From Polynucleobacter meluiroseus (GTDB lineage Bacteria; Pseudomonadota; Gammaproteobacteria; Burkholderiales; Burkholderiaceae): 64,000 nucleotides of DNA. A program made the position numbers and the translations under genes. Positions 56,519 to 64,000 of the stretch are shown one piece after another (positions within the stretch are counted from its first letter, which is position 1; each line of letters starts with the position of its first letter). Under the pieces are notes generated by a model that was not told the DNA's origin, did not search any database, and saw only the letters and a program-made list of their open reading frames with translations. The stretch is from positions 1 to 64,000 of the forward strand of contig CAMDUR010000007.1 in the NCBI GenBank assembly GCA_945879115.1, written 5' to 3'.

Positions 56519-57010
56519 TTAATTCTTTTGAGAAAAACTAAGTACTTCACCATCTCGAGTCATGATGATTAAGCGATCACCATCTCGAACCATAGTTCTG
56601 TAATTACTCAAGTAATTTAAAAACTTAGTTTCTAATTCAGCCAGATTTGATGAGCATGATTTTCGAGTGCTGGCTACTTTATCGAGAACAAGCCCCCAAT
56701 CGCTGCTGATAATCTGTCCTGTGAAGTTATTGCAACCAGTGGATCCCGAGGCTGTTTGACCATTAGCGGAGATATTTAGTGAGATAGCTGTACCATTTCC
56801 ACTATGTGGAATGCCGCGTTGGCGTGTTTTACCGTCATTGGGGCTGGTGTAGTGCCACCTGATCAGTTCCCATTGGGTGCCAGCTAAATCTCTGACTGGC
56901 GGGCTATTAACCGCGCTGCAAGTCGGCATGACCTGCGCACACGCCCCAAGTGTCAGAGTTAAAACCAATAAAAGTGCCTTATAAATAGGGCGAGACCACG
57001 TTTTAGACAT
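56519..57010 (-). CDS. META-domain lipoprotein (HslJ-like)
   Basis: A 163-residue predicted lipoprotein: signal peptide LVLTLTLGAC with lipobox Cys at about 24. One META domain follows: LAGTQWELIRWHY near residue 42, then SGSTGCNNFTGQ (the hallmark Gly-Cys-Asn) and STRKSC...ELETKFLNYLSN. E. coli HslJ, a heat-shock protein with a role in novobiocin resistance, has the same domain. Function here is unknown. Two Cys pairs could form a disulfide in the periplasm. It is divergent from rpsP. Confidence 0.83.
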   Translation of the reverse strand: MSKTWSRPIYKALLLVLTLTLGACAQVMPTCSAVNSPPVRDLAGTQWELIRWHYTSPNDGKTRQRGIPHSGNGTAISLNISANGQTASGSTGCNNFTGQIISSDWGLVLDKVASTRKSCSSNLAELETKFLNYLSNYRTMVRDGDRLIIMTRDGEVLSFSQKN

Positions 57011-57026
57011 GCTGTACCTTAATAAT

Positions 57027-57056
57027 TTAGCTTTGCTAGTGATTATGCGATAGAAT
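57027..57056 (+). promoter_or_regulatory. Possible rpsP promoter
   Basis: TTAGCT (57027-57032) and TAGAAT (57051-57056) are spaced by 18 bases and end 33 bases before the rpsP ATG. Both boxes are weak matches. The -10 box is the better of the two, and the location suits a ribosomal operon promoter. Confidence 0.35.
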
Positions 57057-57089
57057 ATGTGGTTTATTTCAGAATTGTAAGGAACTCAC

Positions 57090-57335
57090 ATGGTCGTCAT
57101 TCGACTCGCACGCGGCGGTTCTAAAAACCGTCCATTCTTTAGCATCGTTGCTACTGACAAACGTAATCGTCGTGACTCAAATTTTATTGAGCGCATTGGC
57201 TATTACAACCCAAGCGCTGTGGAAACAGAGCAGGGCTTTCGTATTGCTCAAGACCGTTTGACATACTGGCAAGGTGTTGGTGCTCAATTGTCACCAACTG
57301 TTGCTCGTTTAATCAAGGGTGCTCCAAAAGCTTAA
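57090..57335 (+). CDS. rpsP: 30S ribosomal protein S16
   Basis: An 81-residue small-subunit protein with the family opening [19 protein letters not shown] and [12 protein letters not shown], then the helix with [20 protein letters not shown]. Length is as in E. coli (82). It is the first gene of the rpsP-rimM-trmD-rplS operon, with AAGGAA before the ATG. A hairpin with a T-rich loop follows directly, which could lower expression of rimM and trmD relative to the ribosomal protein. Confidence 0.98.
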   Translation: MVVIRLARGGSKNRPFFSIVATDKRNRRDSNFIERIGYYNPSAVETEQGFRIAQDRLTYWQGVGAQLSPTVARLIKGAPKA

Positions 57336-57344
57336 GTCTTGGAT

Positions 57345-57366
57345 GATGGTGTTTTTTGACACCATC
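57345..57366 (+). terminator. Hairpin with T-rich loop between rpsP and rimM
   Basis: GATGGTGT (57345-57352) pairs with ACACCATC (57359-57366) around TTTTTG. It resembles the rpsA-ihfB hairpin in having the T run in the loop and not after the stem. Attenuation or RNA processing in the ribosomal operon is a possible role. Confidence 0.5.
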
Positions 57367-57406
57367 AAGGTTCCATTTTTTATTAAATCATTCTTCGGGG
57401 GCGCTC

Positions 57407-57958
57407 ATGACACAAACAATGAGTCCTCCGGATGACTTAATCTTAGTCGGGCACATACTCGACGCTCAAGGGATTAAAGGCTTGGTGAAAATCAAACCTT
57501 ATTCAAAAGATCCTGCAGCACTTTTTTCTTCAGCAATTGTTTGGTTAGTGAAGCCTCCTGAGATGGCGGCATCTTCACGCCCTTTTGACGTTAAAACTGC
57601 TAAAGAGCATAGCGGCCACGTCTTGTTAACCTTAGATGGGCTGACTGATCGTGACCAAGCCTTAGCACTTAAGGGGTCTGAGGTTTACGTCAGTCGAGCT
57701 GATTTCCCAACTGAAGAGCCTGATAGCTTTTACTGGGTTGACCTCATCGGTTTACCTGTCTTCAATCTTCAGGGTGACAGTTTGGGTTTGGTCTCGGAGT
57801 TGATGGATAACGGCGCTCAGTCTATTTTGTGTGTTCGCGCTCCTGATCAAAAAGAAGATCGATTGATTCCCTTTATCGAATCAGTGATTCAATCAGTGAA
57901 CAAAAACGCCGAGGACCCCGACAGAAAAATCATCGTAGACTGGCAGTTAGATTGGTAA
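57407..57958 (+). CDS. rimM: Ribosome maturation factor RimM
   Basis: A 183-residue 16S maturation protein that acts on the 30S head near S19. It has an N-terminal RimM barrel (LVGHILDAQGIKGLVKIKPYS) and a PRC-barrel-like C-terminal half (DSFYWVDLIGLPVF, LIPFIESVIQSVN). The ATG at 57407 is chosen over an upstream TTG because it gives the family N-terminus after a G-rich site. The trmD start is 48 bases after its stop. Confidence 0.94.
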   Translation: MTQTMSPPDDLILVGHILDAQGIKGLVKIKPYSKDPAALFSSAIVWLVKPPEMAASSRPFDVKTAKEHSGHVLLTLDGLTDRDQALALKGSEVYVSRADFPTEEPDSFYWVDLIGLPVFNLQGDSLGLVSELMDNGAQSILCVRAPDQKEDRLIPFIESVIQSVNKNAEDPDRKIIVDWQLDW

Positions 57959-58006
57959 GTTAGGCTGTTAAGTAAGTTATAAAAAAATAAGCAAATAGGT
58001 TAATTG

Positions 58007-58762
58007 ATGCGCTTTGATGTGGTTTCCATCTTTCCTGAAATGTTCTCAGCCATTAGTGCTTGGGGCATCACTGGCCGCGCCTTAGAGCAGGGCTTGGCGG
58101 CCATCAAAACATGGAACCCTAGGGATTACACAGCAGATACTCGCAGAACGGTGGATGACCGCGCCTATGGGGGTGGGCCAGGCATGGTGATGATGGCCAA
58201 ACCTCTGGAAGATACTTTAGATGCGATTGCCCAAGACCAGGGTGCACAAAAAAGCGCAGTGATCTTGTTATCCCCTCAGGGTGAGCGATTTAACCAAAAA
58301 ATAGCATCAGAACTGCTTGATTTAAGGACTGTGACCCTTATTTGTGGGCGGTATGAGGCCATTGATCAGCGTTTGGTCGAGCGAAGGGTAGACAGGGAGA
58401 TCAGTATGGGTGATTTCGTGGTTTCTGGCGGCGAAATCCCTGCTATGGCGGTCATGGATGCAGTTATCCGAATGATCCCGGGAGCCCTTGGAGATGCTGA
58501 TTCAGCAGCTCAAGATAGCTTTATGGATGGTCTTTTGGACTGTTATCACTACACCAGACCCGAAAATTATGAAAATTTATTGGTTCCAGACGTGCTTTTA
58601 GGCGGACATCACGCTAAAATAGCAGACTATCGTCGGAAACAATCTTTGGAGCTGACGTTAAAGCGGCGACCTGATCTAATTGATCAAGCTCGTCAGCAAG
58701 GCTTGTTGAGTTCTGCAGATGAAGCTTATTTAGCGATTTTGCAAAATCAAACAGGGTTTTAA
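58007..58762 (+). CDS. trmD: tRNA (guanine37-N1)-methyltransferase
   Basis: Methylates G37 next to the anticodon, preventing frameshifts. The 251-residue protein has the trefoil-knot SAM site: [24 protein letters not shown] and [17 protein letters not shown], with [11 protein letters not shown], and the C-terminal domain ending [11 protein letters not shown]. The ATG at 58007 is preferred over the adjacent TTG. It is part of the conserved ribosomal operon with rimM and rplS. Confidence 0.97.
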   Translation: MRFDVVSIFPEMFSAISAWGITGRALEQGLAAIKTWNPRDYTADTRRTVDDRAYGGGPGMVMMAKPLEDTLDAIAQDQGAQKSAVILLSPQGERFNQKIASELLDLRTVTLICGRYEAIDQRLVERRVDREISMGDFVVSGGEIPAMAVMDAVIRMIPGALGDADSAAQDSFMDGLLDCYHYTRPENYENLLVPDVLLGGHHAKIADYRRKQSLELTLKRRPDLIDQARQQGLLSSADEAYLAILQNQTGF

Positions 58763-58835
58763 ACCGCATCCTCTTCCAAGTCCGCTGGTTATCCAGTTCG
58801 GAATACAACGTTGGTAAGATGCTATAGGAGTTGTA

Positions 58836-59222
58836 ATGAATATTATTGAATCAATTGAGCAAGAAGAGATTGCTCGTTTAACTGTTAACAAAACTATCCC
58901 AGCTTTTGCACCGGGTGACACAGTGATTGTTAGCGTTAACGTTGTTGAAGGTACACGTAAGCGTGTGCAGGCTTACGAAGGTGTTGTGATTGCCAAGCGT
59001 AACCGTGGTTTGAATTCAAGCTTTATCGTTCGTAAGATTTCATCTGGCGAAGGTGTTGAGCGTACATTCCAAACTTACTCACCAGTAATCGCTAGCGTTG
59101 AAGTTAAACGTCGCGGTGATGTGCGTCGTGCTAAGTTGTATTACTTGCGTGATCGTTCTGGTAAATCAGCACGTATTAAAGAAAAGTTACAAGCGCGTAC
59201 CAAAGCAGTGGTTGCTGAATAA
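58836..59222 (+). CDS. rplS: 50S ribosomal protein L19
   Basis: A 128-residue large-subunit protein at the 30S-50S interface. It opens with the family start and shows [37 protein letters not shown] and [18 protein letters not shown]. Length is slightly above the E. coli protein (115) because of a C-terminal tail. AGGAG precedes the ATG by 6 bases, and a UUCG hairpin terminator follows. Confidence 0.98.
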   Translation: MNIIESIEQEEIARLTVNKTIPAFAPGDTVIVSVNVVEGTRKRVQAYEGVVIAKRNRGLNSSFIVRKISSGEGVERTFQTYSPVIASVEVKRRGDVRRAKLYYLRDRSGKSARIKEKLQARTKAVVAE

Positions 59223-59246
59223 TCATCTTGCAAGCGTTTGTAGATC

Positions 59247-59276
59247 AAAGGCAGCTTCGGCTGCCTTTATTTTTTC
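59247..59276 (+). terminator. Terminator with TTCG tetraloop after rplS
   Basis: AAAGGCAGC (59247-59255), TTCG loop and GCTGCCTTT (59260-59268), followed by a six-T run. A stable tetraloop terminator that closes the rpsP operon. Confidence 0.94.
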
Positions 59277-59290
59277 TATAAACTAAGAAC

Positions 59291-59995
59291 ATGTCAACAA
59301 AGTCACACTCTCCATTTGATCCTAAAGCGGTACCCGTTGTAGCTCGGGATAGCCATTTGCCTGCAGTTCATACGGATCTCCTCTGTATTGAAGCAATACG
59401 CACCCGCTTTACAGAAAATAAAAGTTGGGCTGTTGAAGTAACCGATGAGAACCGTGCTGCAATGTCTGCAAATGGTGCGATGACGGGTGGGCGAGGAAGT
59501 GTCCCAACACCTGCCGCAGTTTTGATACCGCTGATTGCTTATGAAAACGAATTAACAATTCTACTGACCCAAAGGACAGCTCATTTATATGATCATCCTG
59601 GACAAATCAGTTTTCCTGGTGGTCGGTCAGATCCCAATGATCTATCTGCTGAGTTCACCGCCTTACGAGAGGCTGAAGAAGAAATAGGATTACCGAAAAA
59701 TAAAGTTGAGGTCTTGGGGTGCTTGCCCAATTACCTCACCATTACGGGTTACCAGGTGACTCCTGTTGTCGGACTTGTCACGCCAGGTCATACCTATCAG
59801 GCTGATGAATTTGAAGTGGCTGACATTTTTGAGGTGCCCTTAAGTTTCTTGATGAACCCCCATCATCATGAACATCGACTATGGCAAAGCCCTGATGGCG
59901 AGCGCCGTTTTTATGCCATGCCTTATGAAAATAAGTTCATTTGGGGCGCAACTGCGGGTATCCTACGGAATCTATATCATTTTTTACGAGCATGA
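59291..59995 (+). CDS. Nudix hydrolase, CoA pyrophosphatase (NudL-like)
   Basis: A 234-residue hydrolase. The Nudix box FPGGRSDPNDLSAEFTALREAEEEIGL-type stretch is intact, with Glu residues for metal binding. HPGQISFPGG and QRT upstream of it form the coenzyme A pyrophosphatase signature. It hydrolyses coenzyme A or acyl-CoA to 4'-phosphopantetheine and adenosine 3',5'-bisphosphate. The last four bases (ATGA) overlap the next start. Confidence 0.86.
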   Translation: MSTKSHSPFDPKAVPVVARDSHLPAVHTDLLCIEAIRTRFTENKSWAVEVTDENRAAMSANGAMTGGRGSVPTPAAVLIPLIAYENELTILLTQRTAHLYDHPGQISFPGGRSDPNDLSAEFTALREAEEEIGLPKNKVEVLGCLPNYLTITGYQVTPVVGLVTPGHTYQADEFEVADIFEVPLSFLMNPHHHEHRLWQSPDGERRFYAMPYENKFIWGATAGILRNLYHFLRA

Positions 59996-60936
59996 CATTT
60001 CTATCAATTCTTTTTGCGCTCATTGCTGAGCAATATAAACCTGTAGAAAAAGACCACTGGATTCGCCGCTTATCAAAAGCTTGGTTAGATTTTGTGGTTC
60101 GTAATGTTGACTCAGGTACTGAGCGAAGCGGGCGCCTAGCCTGCTTGGCAGCATTCATTCCGCCAGTGATCTTAGTCTTGGCGATTCATATTACTTTGCT
60201 ATCTATCCAACCGCTATTGGCGTTTGTATGGAATATCTTGATTGTTTATTTGTATCTAGGATTTAGACAATTTAGCCACCCGTTCACAGCTATTCATGAA
60301 GCTTTACTCGAGCGAGATTTAGATCTTGCTAGAAAGATTTTGGCTGAGTGGCAAGGGGATGGTATCAATACAGAAACCATGACGGAGTCCGAAGTGATTC
60401 GTATAGCTTTAGAGCGAGCCATTGTCGGATCGCATCGTCATGTGTTCGGAGTTATTTTTTGGTTCATGTTGCCGCTAGGTCCAGCAGGTGTCGTACTTTA
60501 TCGATTGGCTGATATGGCATCTGAGCGTTGGCCATCTCAGGCAAGCGCCAACCTTGGTCTTGCTGCTAGAAAATTCTTCCATGCGATTGATTGGTTACCA
60601 ACAAGATTAACTGCCATTGGATTTGCCATTGTTGGTAATTTTGAAGATGCCGTTTACGCTTGGCGCTTCCACTTAAAGAAATGGGCGAATGAGTTAGAAG
60701 CAGTTATTTTGGCCGCTGGTGCTGGGGCGTTAGGTGTCCGTCTAGGCTCTCCATTACCTGAACCCGATAGCAATGAAGCTATGCGCATGGCTGAAGCAGG
60801 TGAACCGCCGATCATTGATATTGGCGTTGAAGCATCCGTTCGGAGTATGCGTTCAGCCGTAGGCTTGGTTTGGCGAGCAGTGATACTTTGGTTAGTTTTA
60901 ATAGCCTTGATGACTATTTCAGTCTGGCTTGGATAG
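59992..60936 (+). CDS. CobD/CbiB-family membrane protein
   Basis: A 314-residue protein with five or so hydrophobic segments, starting MTFLSILFALIAEQYKPVE. It has an internal soluble helical region and SHRHVFGVIFWFMLPLGPAG, the core pattern of the CobD/CbiB/AmpE superfamily. CobD makes adenosylcobinamide phosphate in cobalamin synthesis, whereas AmpE-like proteins do not. No other cobalamin gene is visible here, so a non-cobalamin role is likely. The start overlaps the Nudix gene by four bases; its 3' end overlaps rsgA by 23 bases. Confidence 0.8.
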   Translation: MTFLSILFALIAEQYKPVEKDHWIRRLSKAWLDFVVRNVDSGTERSGRLACLAAFIPPVILVLAIHITLLSIQPLLAFVWNILIVYLYLGFRQFSHPFTAIHEALLERDLDLARKILAEWQGDGINTETMTESEVIRIALERAIVGSHRHVFGVIFWFMLPLGPAGVVLYRLADMASERWPSQASANLGLAARKFFHAIDWLPTRLTAIGFAIVGNFEDAVYAWRFHLKKWANELEAVILAAGAGALGVRLGSPLPEPDSNEAMRMAEAGEPPIIDIGVEASVRSMRSAVGLVWRAVILWLVLIALMTISVWLG

Positions 60937-61864
60937 TATCGGCATTATGTGATTCGTGGCGCAGTTGACGGAATAAGTCCACTCGCTGCGCTGAGATAGT
61001 CCCCGTATTAACTGCTGCTCGGATCACGCAACCTGGCTCATCGCCATGACTGCAATTATGAAACTTACACTGACCCAGTAGCGGTCTAAATTCAATAAAA
61101 GCATGTTGGAGTTCACTTTCGGATAAGTGCGCTAAGCCAAATTCTTGGAAGCCTGGTGAGTCAATCATGGCGCCTACAAATCCAGATGCATCACCGACTC
61201 TTGCTGGTAAGTCGTAATAACGACAAGCTGTCGTTGTATGTTTACCACTATCTAATTTCTTAGAGTGCTCTTGCGTTTGCGCAACTGCATCGGGGATGAG
61301 AGCGTTCAACAAGGTTGATTTACCCATGCCTGATTGGCCAACAAGAACGGAGACTTTTCCATAAAGGTGCTGCGCTAATTCTTGTACAGACGCAGGATCA
61401 TGTTTGACCGACATTTCATGAACCGGATAACCCATAGCGATATAGGGCTCTAACATTTTGCGAGCGGCTGGCAACTTATTCGGTAAATCACATTTATTCA
61501 AAATAATACGAGGAATAATATCTGCTGTTTCTGCTGCAACAACGGCTCTACCAAGTAGATCTGGAGAAAAGCCTGGTTCGGTAGCTAACACAATCAAAAT
61601 TTGATCAACGTTACTGGCAATCGATTTACTCTTATAAGCATCCGAGCGATAAAGTAAATTTTTTCTGGAAGAGATAGCATCGATCACCGCTTGCTCGGGG
61701 CCAGTTTCAGTGACTTCTAAGACATCGCCGACTGCACCTAAGTGTTGCTTGCCACGCGAGGTGACTTGATAGAGAGCTTTAGCATCGCCGCCATCAGCGC
61801 CAATCATTCTTGCAAGATAGTGACGACCATAGGAGGCGACAAGTAAGGCTTTGAATGATTTCAT
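60914..61864 (-). CDS. rsgA: Ribosome small-subunit GTPase RsgA
   Basis: Circularly permuted GTPase needed for late 30S assembly. The 316-residue protein has an N-terminal OB domain, G4 (NKCDLP) before G1 (GQSGMGKSTLLNAL), then G3 (DSPGFQEFGL) and a C-terminal zinc knuckle (CKFHNCSHGDEPGC). All GTPase motifs are intact. It is convergent with the CobD/CbiB gene, with a 23-base overlap, and followed upstream by the M48 peptidase gene at a 19-base gap. Confidence 0.94.
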   Translation of the reverse strand: MKSFKALLVASYGRHYLARMIGADGGDAKALYQVTSRGKQHLGAVGDVLEVTETGPEQAVIDAISSRKNLLYRSDAYKSKSIASNVDQILIVLATEPGFSPDLLGRAVVAAETADIIPRIILNKCDLPNKLPAARKMLEPYIAMGYPVHEMSVKHDPASVQELAQHLYGKVSVLVGQSGMGKSTLLNALIPDAVAQTQEHSKKLDSGKHTTTACRYYDLPARVGDASGFVGAMIDSPGFQEFGLAHLSESELQHAFIEFRPLLGQCKFHNCSHGDEPGCVIRAAVNTGTISAQRVDLFRQLRHESHNADTIQARLK

Positions 61865-61883
61865 TAATAGCTATCTTAATCCC

Positions 61884-63137
61884 TTAATGTGCAAGCTTTT
61901 GTAAGTGTGCAATTCTTAATGGCGCAGGCGGATGAGAATCATAAAATTTGGAATACAAAGGATCCGGCGTTAAGGTTGCTGCGTTATCTTGGTAGAGCTT
62001 GACCAATGCCGTAATCAAATCATGAGCTGATGCTTTTTCTGCAGCAAAAGTATCGGCTTCATATTCATGTTTGCGCGAGCCCATGCTGTTGATTGGGGTC
62101 AAGAAAAACCCAAAGACGGGCATCACCAGCATAAATAAAGCCAATGCCAAACCAGCGTTGTAGCCATTTAAATCAGGCATAACGCCTAGGCCTAAATAGA
62201 ACCATGCTTGGGTGGATATCCAACCCAATAGACCTAAGACTACAAAACTTAAAGCAAAAGACTGGATCAAGCGTTTACGAATATGTTGGCGTTTGAAGTG
62301 ACCCAACTCATGAGCTAAGACAGCCTCGATTTCTTGAGGGTTAAGTCTTTCAATGAGCGTATCAAAAAACACAATGCGTTTGGCTTTGCCCATCCCAGTG
62401 AAGTAGGCATTGCCATGAGCACTTCTTTTACTACCATCCATGATGAATAGACCTTGGCTGGTGAAGTCACATCGATGGAGTAATTGTTCGATACGGTCTT
62501 TTAAGGGGCCATCTTCTAATGGTTTAAATTTATTGAACAGGGGTGCAATAAAGGTTGGGAATAGCCACAACAAAAGTGCATTGAAGCCTACCCAAACAAA
62601 CCAAGTCCAAATCCACCAATATTGACCAGCTTCCGTCATGAGGGATAAAACCACCCATAGCAATGGTAATCCAATGGCTAAACCCAAAAGAATGCCTTTG
62701 ATGGAATCCATGATGTACAGCTTGGCAGTCATTCGATTAAAACCAAATTGCTCCTCAATACCAAATTGGCGATAAAGAGAAAAAGGCAGATCAATGATTC
62801 CGGTGATGACGCTGATTAAAACCAGAAGAGCAATTTGTTGAGGAATCCCTGGGCCAAGCAACTCAAGACTTGCATTGTGGATGATCTGTATGCCACCCAA
62901 AAGAGTAAAGGCGATCAAAATAGCTGCTGAAAGGCCAATTTCAAATAAACCTAAGCGTAATTTAGCCATTGTGTAGTCGGCGGCTTTATGATGCTCAACT
63001 AATGAGACTTTGTTTGCAAAGTCGCTAGGCACTTGGTCCCGATGTTTGGCAATATGCTTAATATGGCGACCTGCTAAGTAATAGCGGGTTGCGGTGCTAA
63101 GGACCAAGCCCAAAATAAAGATTAATGTAAATGTCAT
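61884..63137 (-). CDS. M48 family membrane metallopeptidase (Ste24-like)
   Basis: A 417-residue membrane protease with about seven hydrophobic segments. It has the zinc motif [14 protein letters not shown], a downstream Glu ligand in [14 protein letters not shown], and the C-terminal [12 protein letters not shown]. The full-length Ste24/CaaX protease fold is present, unlike the shorter HtpX proteins. Roles include cleavage of membrane proteins; no CaaX substrates are expected in bacteria. It diverges from orn with only 15 bases between start codons. Confidence 0.9.
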   Translation of the reverse strand: MTFTLIFILGLVLSTATRYYLAGRHIKHIAKHRDQVPSDFANKVSLVEHHKAADYTMAKLRLGLFEIGLSAAILIAFTLLGGIQIIHNASLELLGPGIPQQIALLVLISVITGIIDLPFSLYRQFGIEEQFGFNRMTAKLYIMDSIKGILLGLAIGLPLLWVVLSLMTEAGQYWWIWTWFVWVGFNALLLWLFPTFIAPLFNKFKPLEDGPLKDRIEQLLHRCDFTSQGLFIMDGSKRSAHGNAYFTGMGKAKRIVFFDTLIERLNPQEIEAVLAHELGHFKRQHIRKRLIQSFALSFVVLGLLGWISTQAWFYLGLGVMPDLNGYNAGLALALFMLVMPVFGFFLTPINSMGSRKHEYEADTFAAEKASAHDLITALVKLYQDNAATLTPDPLYSKFYDSHPPAPLRIAHLQKLAH

Positions 63138-63152
63138 GAGAAGATTATAGGG

Positions 63153-63737
63153 ATGAGTACAACAAGAAAGAATGACCGTTTAGTTTGGGTGGATATGGAG
63201 ATGTCTGGATTACTACCAGACACCGACCGAATTTTAGAAATAGCCATGATTGTGACAGATGGCGACCTGAACATTATCGCTGAAGGCCCAGTTTTGGTTG
63301 TTCATCAAGAAGATGCTGTTTTAGACGGTATGGATGCTTGGAATACAGGAACTCACGGAAGATCTGGCTTAATTGATAAGGTGAAAGCTTCGACCCTCAC
63401 AGATGTTGAGGTAGAGGCTCAGTGCATTGCCTTTCTCAAAGAACATCTAAAGGCTGGTATCACTCCGATGTGTGGCAATACGATCCACCAAGATCGACGT
63501 TTTATGTACCGCTATATGCCTAAGCTGGAAGCTTATTTCCACTACCGTAATATTGATGTTTCAACGATTAAAGAATTATGTAAACGTTGGCAACCAGAGA
63601 TCGCTAAGGGCTTCTCTAAGCAACAGGCTCATACGGCACTGGCTGATATTCTTGAGTCGATTGAAGAGTTACGTTATTACCGCGAAAAATTATTTATTCC
63701 TACTGTGGGGGACGCCCCCATTGCTGAAGGTAATTAA
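63153..63737 (+). CDS. orn: Oligoribonuclease
   Basis: DEDDh 3'-5' exonuclease that destroys di- and short oligoribonucleotides, including pGpG from c-di-GMP. The 194-residue protein has [11 protein letters not shown] (catalytic Asp14 and Glu16), [18 protein letters not shown], and the His of the [10 protein letters not shown] motif. Its start lies 15 bases from the divergent M48 gene, so the promoter must overlap that gene. It is probably cotranscribed with the AEC transporter. Confidence 0.96.
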   Translation: MSTTRKNDRLVWVDMEMSGLLPDTDRILEIAMIVTDGDLNIIAEGPVLVVHQEDAVLDGMDAWNTGTHGRSGLIDKVKASTLTDVEVEAQCIAFLKEHLKAGITPMCGNTIHQDRRFMYRYMPKLEAYFHYRNIDVSTIKELCKRWQPEIAKGFSKQQAHTALADILESIEELRYYREKLFIPTVGDAPIAEGN

Positions 63738-64000
63738 ATGTTTTTAAAAATTGCTGCCATCATCACGCCAGTTGTTCTAATCATCCTTGTTGGTTGGTTG
63801 TATGGTCGCAAAACTCATCCTGATATGTCAGGCATCAATAAAGCAACGATTGATGTCATTGCACCTTTATTGGTGACCTCAGCTTTTATTAGTAGAGACT
63901 TTGAGCTGTTAGAGCACTGGAACTTATTGCTTTGTGGAGTCGCGATTGTGGTGGGTTCAGGTATCTTAGCTTGGCCGATTGCCAAAATCTCAGGCATGGA
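63738..64000 (+). CDS. AEC-family transporter, 3' end beyond the window
   Basis: The open reading frame starts at the ATG one base after the orn stop and runs to the window edge. The 87 visible residues begin FLKIAAIITPVVLIILVGWL and show an early helix, YGRKTHPDMSGINKATIDVI and further helices. This is the typical start of AEC (auxin efflux carrier, malate-permease-like) membrane transporters. Substrate is unknown and the missing end prevents a firmer call. Confidence 0.72.
   Translation, partial: MFLKIAAIITPVVLIILVGWLYGRKTHPDMSGINKATIDVIAPLLVTSAFISRDFELLEHWNLLLCGVAIVVGSGILAWPIAKISGM

Overview
The window is a gene-dense, low-G+C stretch of a betaproteobacterial chromosome. It most resembles Polynucleobacter or a close relative in the Burkholderiaceae. 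The grounds are the gene order gyrA-serC-pheA-hisC-tyrA-aroA-cmk-rpsA-ihfB-lapA-lapB-hldA-hldD, the block rpsP-rimM-trmD-rplS-nudix-cbiB/rsgA-M48/orn, a one-piece tmRNA with tag ANDERFALAA, and AT-rich codon use. The genus is inference from memory of synteny. I see no prophage, insertion sequence, CRISPR array, tRNA or rRNA, and no gene-free gap over 300 bases.

Layout. 1-803 is the 3' part of a transglutaminase-like gene. 1047-3532 is an amino-acid permease/alanine dehydrogenase operon behind three 22-bp-phased repeats. 3642-7835 (minus) is fbp, pepN and a GDT1-family cation exporter. 8035-10558 is a rubrerythrin / CCG-type Fe-S oxidoreductase / DUF3501 operon, conserved in related genomes but without an assigned function. 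10623-13991 is a tungstate-type ABC transporter (tupCBA) with a divergent ModE-like HTH plus binding-domain regulator and a long dyad between them. 14044-17093 is a copper-handling group: DUF2946 protein, OprC-type TonB receptor and PCu(A)C chaperone. The receptor is frameshifted at a seven-G run.

17231-28710 holds mostly single genes: YhiN-type flavoprotein, LOG protein, crcB, a small monooxygenase-fold protein, trhP, a pseudouridine synthase, a CPA2 antiporter, uup, a SLAC1/TehA-family transporter, ogt and a Fur-box-preceded hmuS. tmRNA lies at 28774-29132. A minus-strand block follows: methyltransferase, mnmH, gph, ubiG and an OmpA-family gene.

33745-48490 is a near-continuous plus-strand series. 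It links DNA gyrase, serine and aromatic amino-acid synthesis, cytidylate kinase, ribosomal protein S1, IHF-beta, the LapAB lipopolysaccharide-control proteins and ADP-heptose synthesis. Many junctions overlap by 1 to 11 bases. 48580-56016 carries comEA, cysM, mltB (minus), a deacetylase-family gene and an etfB-etfA-acyl-CoA dehydrogenase operon. 57090-59222 is the rpsP operon, and the window ends in rsgA, an M48 protease, orn and the start of an AEC-family transporter.

Most genes are ordinary housekeeping. The parts most worth following are the rubrerythrin-DUF3501 operon, the poly-G frameshift in the copper receptor, and several well-formed dyads or phased repeats at regulatory positions: upstream of permease-ald, in the tup intergenic region, at the cysM start codon, over the rubrerythrin ribosome-binding site, and upstream of hmuS.
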